Shown piece by piece: positions 1-5,231 of a stretch of DNA of 5,329 nucleotides; the first letter of the stretch is position 1; the number at the start of each line of letters is the position of its first letter. Where the stretch lies: the NCBI GenBank assembly GCA_936941515.1, contig CAKZJI010000144.1, forward strand, positions 1-5,329. The letters are read 5' to 3'. The translations under genes and the position numbers were made by a program. The notes beneath the pieces are model-generated. The model saw only the letters and a program-made list of their open reading frames with translations. It was not told the DNA's origin and did not search any database. This DNA comes from an uncultured Propionibacteriaceae bacterium. GTDB lineage: Bacteria; Actinomycetota; Actinomycetes; Propionibacteriales; Propionibacteriaceae.

Positions 1-1
1 C

Positions 2-1060
2 AGCGACGACCAGGGGTGGCGTGTCGCAGTGGATGAATATCCGTTGCTGGCGGAGAAGGCAAGCTGGCGATCCAAGACGTCGAACCGGGTGTGGGGAGAC
101 GACGGAACCCCTCATGGCGGCTACTACACCCTCGACCAGATCCGCGCCGTCGCCGAATACGCACGGGAACGCGGCATTGAGATTGTCCCCGAGATCGACT
201 TCCCCGGCCACGCCACCGCGGTGCTGTCCGCCTACCCGCAGTTCGCCACCGACCCCAGTGCGCTGGAGGGGGTGGCCCACTACCCGCAGATTTTTGAGAA
301 CGTGCTGAACTTCTCACCGGAGGCCCTGGACTTCGTCCACGACATCTGGGCTCGGCTCATCGACGCGACGGGAGCCCGGTTCGTCCACATCGGCGGCGAC
401 GAGGTGCCGACTGCCCAGTGGGAGGCCTCTGAGGAGGTCGCGGCGCGGGCCAAGGGGTTCGGCGTTGAGGATGTGAAGTCGATCCAGCGGTGGTTCACCC
501 TCCACATGCGGGACTGGCTGACCGAGCGTGGCGTGACGCCCATCGGGTGGGAGGAGGTCATCGCGGAAGGCGCAGTCCCCGGGATGGTCTGCCAGTCATG
601 GACCACCGCCGAGTGCGGGGTCAGGGCAGCCGGGCTGGGCATGGATGTGATCATGAGCCCCAGCACCCACACCTACTTCGACTTCTACCAGTCCGACCTG
701 CGTGAGGAGCCCTACGGGCAGGGTGACATCACGACCCTGGAGAAGGCCTACAGCTTCGATCCCCTGGAGGGCGTCACCCCGGAGGCCGCCGGTCATATCC
801 TGGGCACCCAGTTCCAGCTGTGGTCGGAGTTCCTGCCCACCTACCGCGCCATGCAGTATGCGGCCTGGCCCAGGGGGTGCGCGCTGGCCGAGGTGGCATG
901 GTCGAAGGCCGGTGACCGCGACTTCGAGGACTTCAGTGCGCGGCTCACCGAGCATATGAGGCGTTTCGACGCGGCAGGCGTCAACTACCGGCCGCTGAGC
1001 GGCCCCCAGCCGTGGCAGGAGGGCGGCACGGGCTGGCGTCGCCGTCCTCCGGAGGACTGA
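2..1060 (+). CDS. Beta-N-acetylhexosaminidase, GH20 family (C-terminal part, 5' truncated by window edge)
   Basis: The frame is open from the left edge, beginning SDDQGWRVAVDEYPLL, which is the conserved GH20 stretch after the first barrel strands. The true start therefore lies outside the window, and the GTG at 29 is an internal valine. Family landmarks follow in order: PEIDFPGHA (about 192-218), the catalytic HIGGDE at 386-403 (Asp codon 398-400, Glu codon 401-403), a WTTAE segment near 600, THTYFDFYQ near 667-693, and an LWSEF tryptophan segment near 818-832. GH20 enzymes remove terminal GlcNAc or GalNAc from glycans or chitin oligomers. The substrate's own acetamido group attacks, with the Asp orienting it and the Glu acting as acid/base. 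The protein ends soon after the barrel (WRRRPPED), with no LPXTG anchor or extra C-terminal domain. Signal peptide and N-terminal domain cannot be judged. The gene converges on the next one across a hairpin. The family call is very firm; the natural substrate is unknown. Confidence 0.95.
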   Translation, partial: SDDQGWRVAVDEYPLLAEKASWRSKTSNRVWGDDGTPHGGYYTLDQIRAVAEYARERGIEIVPEIDFPGHATAVLSAYPQFATDPSALEGVAHYPQIFENVLNFSPEALDFVHDIWARLIDATGARFVHIGGDEVPTAQWEASEEVAARAKGFGVEDVKSIQRWFTLHMRDWLTERGVTPIGWEEVIAEGAVPGMVCQSWTTAECGVRAAGLGMDVIMSPSTHTYFDFYQSDLREEPYGQGDITTLEKAYSFDPLEGVTPEAAGHILGTQFQLWSEFLPTYRAMQYAAWPRGCALAEVAWSKAGDRDFEDFSARLTEHMRRFDAAGVNYRPLSGPQPWQEGGTGWRRRPPED

Positions 1061-1097
1061 GGCATCTCCCACGGCTCCTGACGAAGGAGAGGAAATC

Positions 1098-1145
1098 AGA
1101 GGGTGCCTGGTGGCCAATCAGCTGAATGGCCACCAGGCACCCTCT
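1098..1145. terminator. Perfect 19-bp inverted repeat, probable bidirectional terminator
   Basis: The arms at 1098-1116 and 1127-1145 are exact reverse complements over 19 bp, with a 10-base loop at 1117-1126. The hairpin lies between the stop codons of two convergent genes (1060 on +, 1175 on -), where a shared terminator is expected. There is no strong T-run after either arm, so it would be the U-poor type often seen in high-GC Gram-positives. The structure is seen directly; the terminator role is inferred. Confidence 0.8.
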
Positions 1146-1174
1146 ATACGGTGAGTCCTATGGAGGGAACCTTT

Positions 1175-2521
1175 TTACGGGGCCACGTGTAGCACCACGG
1201 GCCAGTTGGCTCCCGCTGCTGGCTCTTGGTACTTTCTGAAATTCGTATTCACCCACTTGCCGCCCTGCAGGTGCTGGGCCTGGGATTCGGTGAAGGCCAC
1301 TGGCCAGGTGAAGCCATTGCTTGAGCCGTTCTTGTGGGCTGCGAACTTCCAGCGACTTCCTCCCTCTGGGACGAACTCCAGGTCGTAGGTGCCGCCGGCT
1401 TTGAGCGTTACGTCTTTGCCGAAGTCTACGTCATACCAGGTGAAATTGGTGATCATGTAGTTGGAAACAGGGTACTGCTTGTAATTGGGAGTGGGCTGTT
1501 CGATCGTGCCCGAGGCCAGCTCGGTGCTGCCCTCCATCAGGCGCCAGCGCAGTTTGCCTGCAGCAGTCGCCACTGTCGCCACGGACAGGCCGCCGATCTT
1601 CTTATCAGCGGAGGGCTTGAACTGCTCGCGGACGGGCTTGTCTTTGGTCGCCTCGTAGGCTCTCTGATCCTTCGGGATGTCAACGCTGCCGCTTTCCAGG
1701 TCGGAGACGCCCTGGGTGGCGCCGTCGGCCGTCGTCAGCTGCATGATGGGGACCATCAGGTTGACCCCCTGGCCGTCAATGGTGAAGTTGTTCCACTTCC
1801 AGGCGCCCTTCGAGCCCGCAGGGCGGCTGCCCCAGAGCACGGACCAGTCCGTGGAGTTGAGCCACCGGCAGGGCTGCCCCAGCTCCTTCTTGGTGGCGGC
1901 ATTGTTGCTGCTGATGAAGTTCTCGCCAGGCTTGGGATCGACATTCTGCAGCGTCACGTGATATAGCTCACCCGCAGTCAGCGGGAGCGGGCTGGACTCA
2001 AACGTGATCTCGGGCAACAGAGAGGTCGAGCTCTTCGGCAGCCCCGGAACAAAGGTGGCTGTGGCCAGGGGCTTGGCGCTGAAGTTAGGCAGGTGCGCGT
2101 CGCTGCCGTCGTCCGGCAGCACCGTGATGCTGATGCGCCCACCATTGCCCTTGGCGTAATTTGTGCCAGCGGGCCAATATATCCGTAGCTTCTGCAGATT
2201 ACCCTTGATGGTGGCGCGGAATCGGTTGGAGACCATCTTCTCTGTACCCTGCTCCACACCGAGGACCGTGTTGTGCAGAGAGGTCATGGTGAATACGCCG
2301 GGCCCGTAGAGGCGGCCGAACTCGGGGGAGTCCAGGCGCAGGCCGCCTTCGACGGGTTTCACCAGGCGGGAGCCGGCGGCTGCCTCCGGTGTGGGGCTGG
2401 GGGCTGGCGTGGGCTCGTCAGCAGCGTGAGCAATCCCGGCTGCCGTTGCCACAGCCGCGGTTGAGAGACACAGGGCGCCGAAGGAGCGTCGGGACACCCG
2501 GGACGATGTGAAACGATTCAT
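1175..2521 (-). CDS. Tat-exported secreted protein with two probable beta-sandwich modules, function unknown
   Basis: This 448-residue protein starts at ATG 2519-2521, preceded by AGGA (2528-2531) at a 6-base spacing. Its N-terminus has a twin-arginine signal, with S10-R11-R12-S13-F14 followed by an Ala-rich hydrophobic stretch. Cleavage is likely after AHA (residues 31-33). A Pro/Ala/Glu/Thr linker follows (about 34-50). The rest is rich in aromatic residues, Gly, Ser and Thr and has no membrane segment. Two stretches (about 99-210 and 268-395) share a pattern: a 'surface loss' strand start, a Gly-rich turn, then LTAGELYHVTL or LKAGGTYDLEF, then an asparagine/serine-rich turn. That suggests tandem jelly-roll-like domains of the sort attached to secreted carbohydrate-active enzymes. 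No catalytic motif, LPXTG or known family signature was recognised. It may be a carbohydrate-binding or adhesive protein, but this is inference from composition and repeat pattern. Tat use implies folding before export. The gene ends at TAA 1175-1177, facing the hexosaminidase gene. Confidence 0.85.
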   Translation of the reverse strand: MNRFTSSRVSRRSFGALCLSTAAVATAAGIAHAADEPTPAPSPTPEAAAGSRLVKPVEGGLRLDSPEFGRLYGPGVFTMTSLHNTVLGVEQGTEKMVSNRFRATIKGNLQKLRIYWPAGTNYAKGNGGRISITVLPDDGSDAHLPNFSAKPLATATFVPGLPKSSTSLLPEITFESSPLPLTAGELYHVTLQNVDPKPGENFISSNNAATKKELGQPCRWLNSTDWSVLWGSRPAGSKGAWKWNNFTIDGQGVNLMVPIMQLTTADGATQGVSDLESGSVDIPKDQRAYEATKDKPVREQFKPSADKKIGGLSVATVATAAGKLRWRLMEGSTELASGTIEQPTPNYKQYPVSNYMITNFTWYDVDFGKDVTLKAGGTYDLEFVPEGGSRWKFAAHKNGSSNGFTWPVAFTESQAQHLQGGKWVNTNFRKYQEPAAGANWPVVLHVAP

Positions 2522-2527
2522 GAGAAA

Positions 2528-2531
2528 TCCT
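2528..2531 (-). promoter_or_regulatory. Ribosome binding site of the Tat-exported protein gene
   Basis: On the minus strand AGGA sits 6 bases before ATG 2519-2521. It is short but correctly placed, and it supports the start that gives a complete Tat signal peptide. Confidence 0.6.
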
Positions 2532-2536
2532 AACTG

Positions 2537-2563
2537 AAACGTTTTTAGGACGGGGATGCATCC
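2537..2563. promoter_or_regulatory. Two short dyads ahead of the Tat-exported protein gene, possible operator
   Basis: AAACGTTT (2537-2544) is an exact palindrome lying in TGAAACGTTTTT, which matches the first ten bases of the TGAAACGTTTCA form typical of LacI-family operators. A second exact palindrome, GGATGCATCC, lies at 2554-2563. Both fall within 45 bases of the start codon, in the expected promoter/leader. LacI-type control would suit a sugar-related secreted protein, but no regulator gene is visible and the sites are short. No convincing -10/-35 pair was found. Confidence 0.35.
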
Positions 2564-2609
2564 ACCTTAACTACCGCATCGCCCCCTCGAAACCCTTCTT
2601 GTGTCGGCC

Positions 2610-2624
2610 AAAAGTACTACTTTT
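2610..2624. repeat. 15-base perfect dyad, AAAAGTA-C-TACTTTT
   Basis: Two exact 7-base arms flank a single central C in the 154-base gap between the permease stop and the start of the Tat-exported protein gene. The AT-rich dyad stands out from its GC-rich surroundings and lies about 90 bases upstream of the start codon. The position suits a regulator-binding site. The one-base loop makes an RNA hairpin unlikely. Confidence 0.4.
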
Positions 2625-2654
2625 CTCAGGTCCGTGGTGCTCGGGACCGTTGAG
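2625..2654 (-). terminator. Weak stem-loop downstream of the ABC operon, possible terminator
   Basis: CTCA plus GGTCC (2625-2633) pairs with GGACC (2644-2648) and TGAG (2651-2654), with a 2-base bulge and a 10-base loop. It lies just past the permease stop (TAA 2676-2678), but no T-run follows on the minus strand, so the terminator role is tentative. Read-through into the next gene, which lies in the same direction, is possible. Confidence 0.3.
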
Positions 2655-2675
2655 CATCCCGACTGTTGGGCTTCG

Positions 2676-3608
2676 TTATGTGACGCCGCGCGTCGGCATC
2701 TTGCTGCGCCACCCCCACATCATGAGCACCCCGGCCAGCGACAGGGCTGCCATGGCCAGCAGCAGCATGCTGGGCAGAAGGGCGTCCTTCGCCTCCGGTA
2801 TCTGGAGGCCGCCTACGTAGTGGATCACGTGTTTTCCGCTGGCGGTGATCCATTGCCGCGGGTCCCACTCGCCGAACAGGGGAATCAAGTAGTACAGCCC
2901 AAAGAACGTCACCAGCGGAATGATGCGCTCCGTGAAGATGGACCCCACCAACAGGCCGAACAGGATGAAGACGGCTCCTATCAGTACCGCGAAGCCCGCA
3001 AGCGCCAACAGATGCAGCAGGGATGGTGCCGGGGCTGGGGGATAGGTTGTGTCAGCGCCGCCCCAGAAAGCGCCCAGGATGCAGGATGTCAGGCTGCCGA
3101 CTGCAACCAGGGCGAGCATCAGCACCACCCCCATGGTGATCTTCGAGGTCAGGAACGCTCCCTGCGTGGTCTGCGGCCAGCGCAGCACAATCCCGCCGCT
3201 GCGCAGATCGTGTGATGCGGACGCCATGCCGACGGCGAAGCCTGCGAAGGGGATCAGGAGAAAGCAGGCGGTGGAGAGGGTGTTCGACACCATCCCTGGG
3301 GCAGATAGCACACTCGCAGCCTGGGTCAGAGCCTCGTAACTGTATCTGAGGGGATTGTGGATCAGCTGCCTCCCGTCGGGTGTCACGGTGATCTCAAGGG
3401 GATGGGACAAGGCATCCTCCAAGCTCTCACCTATTGCAGCGGAATGTGCGAGAGAAGAGGCGAACTCCTTTTTCGTATTTGTCTGTTCGGTGACGGCAGA
3501 ATGGTACATCCATATCCCGAACAAGATGGCCGCTGCCGCAGTGAGGTGAAACATCAGGGAATGCCAGGCCCACTGGAGCTCTCGTCGGATCTCAGACCAG
3601 ACGCTCAC
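2676..3608 (-). CDS. ABC-2 type transporter permease
   Basis: This 310-residue integral membrane protein is the last gene of a three-gene operon. The start is GTG 3606-3608, preceded by a strong GGGAGG Shine-Dalgarno (3615-3620) six bases away, and it overlaps the ATPase stop by 17 bases. Hydrophobic segments appear at about residues 16-36, 102-127, 155-180, 197-222, 230-246 and 280-300. A large, probably outward-facing loop (about 37-100) separates the first two. The segment after helix 2 (HDLRSGGIVLRWPQTTQGAFLTSK, described here as residues 133-156) has the polar/basic character of the ABC-2 coupling region that contacts the ATPase. This is the usual ABC-2 topology. With the ATPase it should form a homodimeric or (2+2) transporter. 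Given the secreted protein gene upstream, the likely cargo is that peptide or a related toxic peptide (export or self-protection). Substrate and direction are inferred. Confidence 0.85.
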   Translation of the reverse strand: MSVWSEIRRELQWAWHSLMFHLTAAAAILFGIWMYHSAVTEQTNTKKEFASSLAHSAAIGESLEDALSHPLEITVTPDGRQLIHNPLRYSYEALTQAASVLSAPGMVSNTLSTACFLLIPFAGFAVGMASASHDLRSGGIVLRWPQTTQGAFLTSKITMGVVLMLALVAVGSLTSCILGAFWGGADTTYPPAPAPSLLHLLALAGFAVLIGAVFILFGLLVGSIFTERIIPLVTFFGLYYLIPLFGEWDPRQWITASGKHVIHYVGGLQIPEAKDALLPSMLLLAMAALSLAGVLMMWGWRSKMPTRGVT

Positions 3609-4287
3609 GATATACCTCCCTCATGCTCCGTCCCCCGTGGATCTCCGGCGTCACATCTGTCAGCTGCCCCTGTTGCAGGATGTAGGTGTGGGTGGCGACC
3701 TCCTCCAAGATGGCCAGGTCGTGCCCGGTGGCGATGATGATGCGCCCCTCCCGTTGGGCCTGGAGAATGTGCGCTTTCGCTGTCTGCCGGGCGCTCTCGT
3801 CGAGCCCGTTGACGAATTCGTCGAGCACCACCACCGGGGCCGATGAAGCGAAGGCGATGCCAAGCATCACCAGCTTCACCTGGCCGGTCGACAGGGTTCC
3901 AGCCCGTGCCCTGCTCCATGAGCGGGGGACCAGCGAAGTCACGCTCTGATGGTCGAGTGCCTTGGGGTCGTTTAGGAAATAGTTGACGTTTGCCTTGACC
4001 GTCCAGCGCGGATACAGCAGAAACCGATCCAGCACCCCGAAGGTCGAGCCCTGGGTGGGGAGGGCTTTGCCCTCCCCACCCAGGATGTCAACCGATCCCG
4101 CATGCTGCTGCAATCCCAGCAGGCAAGTCAGCAGGGTGGTCTTGCCCGATCCGTTCTCCCCCAGGATCGCGGTCACGCTTCCCCCTCCTGCGATCAGATT
4201 GACCCCGCGAAGCACCTCCGTCTGGAACCGCTTTCTGAGATCGGTGATGCGAAGGGTCGTCATCGATCGGTCCACTGTGAGGTCCAT
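3592..4287 (-). CDS. ABC transporter ATP-binding protein
   Basis: This is a single nucleotide-binding domain of 231 residues from ATG 4285-4287. Walker A is GENGSGKTT (43-51). The signature is LSTGQ (132-136) rather than LSGGQ. Walker B is VVVLDE (152-157, catalytic Glu 157), the D-loop is GLD (161-163) and the switch His is 189 in ATGHD. The Q-loop region reads FGVLDRFLLYPRWTV, with Asp 87 where Gln is usual. Related exporter ATPases of the bacitracin/lantibiotic type often carry an acidic residue there. It powers the permease encoded directly downstream. Two starts are possible. ATG 4287 has GAGGT at an 8-base spacing. ATG 4261-4263 (residue 9) gives MTTLRITDLRKRF, a more typical N-terminus, and an ATGA overlap with the preceding stop. 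The gene overlaps the upstream gene by 28 or 4 bases, so translational coupling is likely. A perfect 16-bp hairpin lies within the gene at 4050-4084. Confidence 0.93.
   Translation of the reverse strand: MDLTVDRSMTTLRITDLRKRFQTEVLRGVNLIAGGGSVTAILGENGSGKTTLLTCLLGLQQHAGSVDILGGEGKALPTQGSTFGVLDRFLLYPRWTVKANVNYFLNDPKALDHQSVTSLVPRSWSRARAGTLSTGQVKLVMLGIAFASSAPVVVLDEFVNGLDESARQTAKAHILQAQREGRIIIATGHDLAILEEVATHTYILQQGQLTDVTPEIHGGRSMREVYRERLV
3615..3620 (-). promoter_or_regulatory. Strong ribosome binding site deciding the permease GTG start
   Basis: GGGAGG on the minus strand lies six bases before GTG 3606-3608 and inside the 3' end of the ATPase gene. No other start nearby has comparable support. Confidence 0.7.
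4050..4084 (-). repeat. Perfect 16-bp hairpin inside the ATPase coding sequence
   Basis: The arms at 4050-4065 and 4069-4084 are exact reverse complements of 16 bp, nearly all G/C, with a 3-base loop (AAA in the mRNA). It encodes Leu69 to Gln79, a variable surface stretch between Walker A and the Q-loop. No T-run follows on either strand. It would be very stable in the operon mRNA and could attenuate, pause or protect the transcript; this role is inferred. Confidence 0.85.
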
Positions 4288-4820
4288 GAGCCGTTACCTC
4301 GAACGGTGGTCGAGATGGTGGAGGTGGCGCTGTATACGTTGGCTTTTCCCCACGGGGTGGGGACGCCTGCTCCGACGGTGTAGCTTCCCCGCCAGCGGTG
4401 CTCTGCGCTGCTCGCATACGCCAGGGAGGTGCCATTGTTCTCAACATTGTTGGGGAAGACAGCTCCGCTTTCCTGATATCCAGAGCTCCAGGTGACGTGT
4501 CCGTTGGCGTAGGTGAATTCGACGTTCTCCCGGGCCCACATCAGAAAGCTGCCCCGGTAGCTGCTGATCCTCTTATGACCCGAGCTCGCGAGCAGGGGGA
4601 CAGTGGCTTCCTCATTGCTCTGTGGGGAATCCTCGGACTGGGCTGGTGCGTTCTCCTGCCATGCCTGCGCCGCCTGCTGGGCCTGTTCCTCGCCATCTGG
4701 CGGCTGTGCGAAATCGGCGTGAGCGTCGGATGACCCGATAAAAGCCAGGCTTGCCGCAACCAGGCCAGTTGTGAGTAGGGACGCCAGTTTTTTGAAATGG
4801 CCTTGAGTGAGATGCCTCAT
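4260..4820 (-). CDS. Secreted bacteriocin-like protein (loosely lactococcin 972-like), first gene of ABC operon
   Basis: This 186-residue precursor starts at ATG 4818-4820, with AAGGAG (4826-4831) five bases upstream. The frame stays open to an ATG at 4922, but that extension lacks a good Shine-Dalgarno and would bury the signal peptide, so 4820 is preferred. Residues 1-35 form a classical signal peptide: basic HFKK, a hydrophobic core (about 13-28), and cleavage after AHA (33-35). A Gln/Glu/Ala-rich spacer follows (36-75). The C-terminal domain (about 85-186) is rich in Ser, Thr, Asn, Gly, Tyr and Trp, with WSSGYQESGAVFPNNV and TVGAGVPTPWG. There is no cysteine. A small, cysteine-free, aromatic beta-type secreted protein directly ahead of an ABC ATPase/permease pair recalls the lactococcin 972 bacteriocin class. 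Residue-level similarity to that family is weak by eye, so an uncharacterised secreted protein remains possible. The stop TGA 4260-4262 overlaps the ATPase start, so the genes are probably coupled. Confidence 0.85.
   Translation of the reverse strand: MRHLTQGHFKKLASLLTTGLVAASLAFIGSSDAHADFAQPPDGEEQAQQAAQAWQENAPAQSEDSPQSNEEATVPLLASSGHKRISSYRGSFLMWARENVEFTYANGHVTWSSGYQESGAVFPNNVENNGTSLAYASSAEHRWRGSYTVGAGVPTPWGKANVYSATSTISTTVRGNGSWTSQWTDR
4291..4306 (-). promoter_or_regulatory. Small hairpin presenting the ATPase Shine-Dalgarno in its loop
   Basis: On the minus strand CCGTT pairs with AACGG around a six-base loop CGAGGT, which carries the GAGGT site (4296-4300) for ATG 4287. It lies inside the last codons of the secreted protein gene. 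The pairing is short (5 bp) and its effect on translation is speculative. Confidence 0.35.
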
Positions 4821-4825
4821 TGCTG

Positions 4826-4831
4826 CTCCTT
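4826..4831 (-). promoter_or_regulatory. Strong ribosome binding site of the secreted protein gene
   Basis: AAGGAG on the minus strand, five bases before ATG 4818-4820, is the best Shine-Dalgarno in the operon. It decides the start in favour of 4820 over the in-frame ATG at 4922. Confidence 0.8.
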
Positions 4832-4847
4832 GTGTGTTGAGTTCGAG

Positions 4848-4872
4848 CTCTGTTGCTGCACTCTGTGCTGCA
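4848..4872. repeat. Imperfect tandem duplication in the operon leader
   Basis: CTCTGTTGCTGCA (4848-4860) is followed directly by CTCTGTGCTGCA (4861-4872). The copies are identical apart from one inserted T, about 30 bases upstream of the secreted protein start. It may be a simple slippage duplication, or a tandem binding site for a regulator. Confidence 0.5.
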
Positions 4873-4873
4873 A

Positions 4874-4902
4874 CGTTAAACCGGAGCGGCTCCAGGGGCA
4901 AT
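4874..4902 (-). promoter_or_regulatory. Tentative promoter region of the peptide/ABC operon with central dyad
   Basis: On the minus strand TTGCCC (possible -35) is followed about 15 bases later by TTTAACGTT (possible -10). An 11-base dyad GGAG-CCG-CTCC (4883-4893) lies in the spacer. The placement, about 55-80 bases upstream of the start codon, is sensible, but both hexamers are imperfect and the spacing is short, so this is a weak call. A dyad between -35 and -10 would be a natural operator position. Confidence 0.25.
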
Positions 4903-5006
4903 GAGATACGTCCTCGCGTCAACGAACTGTCCCCAGAAGTTGATTCGAAGAACGATGGCTCCTGTCAGACGACTCAGTGCGCGGACTCGTTATGAGGTTT
5001 GCTGGA

Positions 5007-5051
5007 GCAAATATTCCGCAGAGAGAAAATCCCTTGTCAGGGGGAATTTGC
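5007..5051. repeat. Bulged compound stem-loop in the intergenic region
   Basis: GCAAATATTCC (5007-5017) pairs with GGAATTTGC (5043-5051) over 9 bp when the two-base TA bulge is skipped. A small CCC/GGG stem lies inside it. It could be a leader RNA structure or part of a terminator for the right-hand gene; neither is established. Confidence 0.35.
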
Positions 5052-5150
5052 GCGTGGTGGCCAATGGTCTCTCTGGAGGGGCTACGGGTATCAGAATCCA
5101 GCAGGCGTGTCCTACTTTTGGTCATAGGGTCTGGGGCTGCTGAAATCAAA

Positions 5151-5224
5151 GCAGAAGGTGGCCCAGATTTCACGGTGTGGTGACAGTTGACCGCGCGTCT
5201 CGTGAATGGCCTGGGGTTTTCTGC
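5151..5224 (-). terminator. Interrupted inverted repeat downstream of the right-edge gene, probable terminator
   Basis: GCAGAA (5151-5156) pairs with TTCTGC (5219-5224). CCCAG (5162-5166) pairs with CTGGG (5211-5215), and TTCACG (5169-5174) with CGTGAA (5201-5206). The structure begins eight bases past the stop of the minus-strand gene. On that strand it is followed by TTTGATTT, a modest T-rich run, as in an intrinsic terminator. The ends of a mobile element are an alternative, but no element body is visible. Confidence 0.4.
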
Positions 5225-5231
5225 TGTGTGA

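Larger units (their letters stand above)
4821..5231. other. 411-base leader/intergenic region without a convincing gene
   Basis: This stretch separates the secreted protein gene from the partial gene at the right edge; both are on the minus strand. It is less GC-biased than the flanking genes. The short open frames on either strand lack family resemblance and codon bias. It holds a tandem duplication (4848-4872), a dyad (4883-4893), a bulged stem-loop (5007-5051) and a long interrupted inverted repeat (5151-5224). It probably carries the operon promoter and the terminator of the right-hand gene. Confidence 0.6.

Noticed and set aside
596..1117. 173-codon minus-strand frame opposite the hexosaminidase gene
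   Set aside because: It is a shadow of the strongly supported GH20 frame, and its product resembles nothing.
1334..1966. 210-codon plus-strand frame opposite the Tat-exported protein gene
   Set aside because: It mirrors the GC-rich codons of the real gene. The opposite strand has a complete Tat signal, linker and domain pattern.
2102..2120. 7-bp hairpin GCTGCCG-TCGTC-CGGCAGC inside the Tat-exported protein gene
   Set aside because: Short and GC-only; expected by chance in a coding sequence of this composition.
2601..3215. 204-codon plus-strand frame opposite the permease
   Set aside because: The Gln/His-rich translation is the typical antisense image of a membrane protein gene.
3983..4495. 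170-codon plus-strand frame opposite the ATPase and secreted protein genes
   Set aside because: It runs across two genes with clear motifs on the other strand and has an implausible Arg/Pro/Ser composition.
4584..4593. Palindrome GCTCGCGAGC in the secreted protein gene
   Set aside because: Ten bases, GC-rich and coding; no reason to treat it as a site.
4821..4922. N-terminal extension of the secreted protein to the in-frame ATG at 4922
   Set aside because: It would put 34 residues ahead of a clear signal peptide and lacks a good Shine-Dalgarno, whereas ATG 4820 has AAGGAG at five bases.
4919..5173. 84-codon minus-strand frame in the intergenic region starting at GTG 5173
   Set aside because: No family resemblance, Ser/Arg/Pro-rich composition typical of a chance GC-rich frame, and no codon bias like the real genes.
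4901..5183. Overlapping plus-strand frames of 68-80 codons in the intergenic region
   Set aside because: Mutually overlapping, no domain or signal features, and no clear ribosome binding site.
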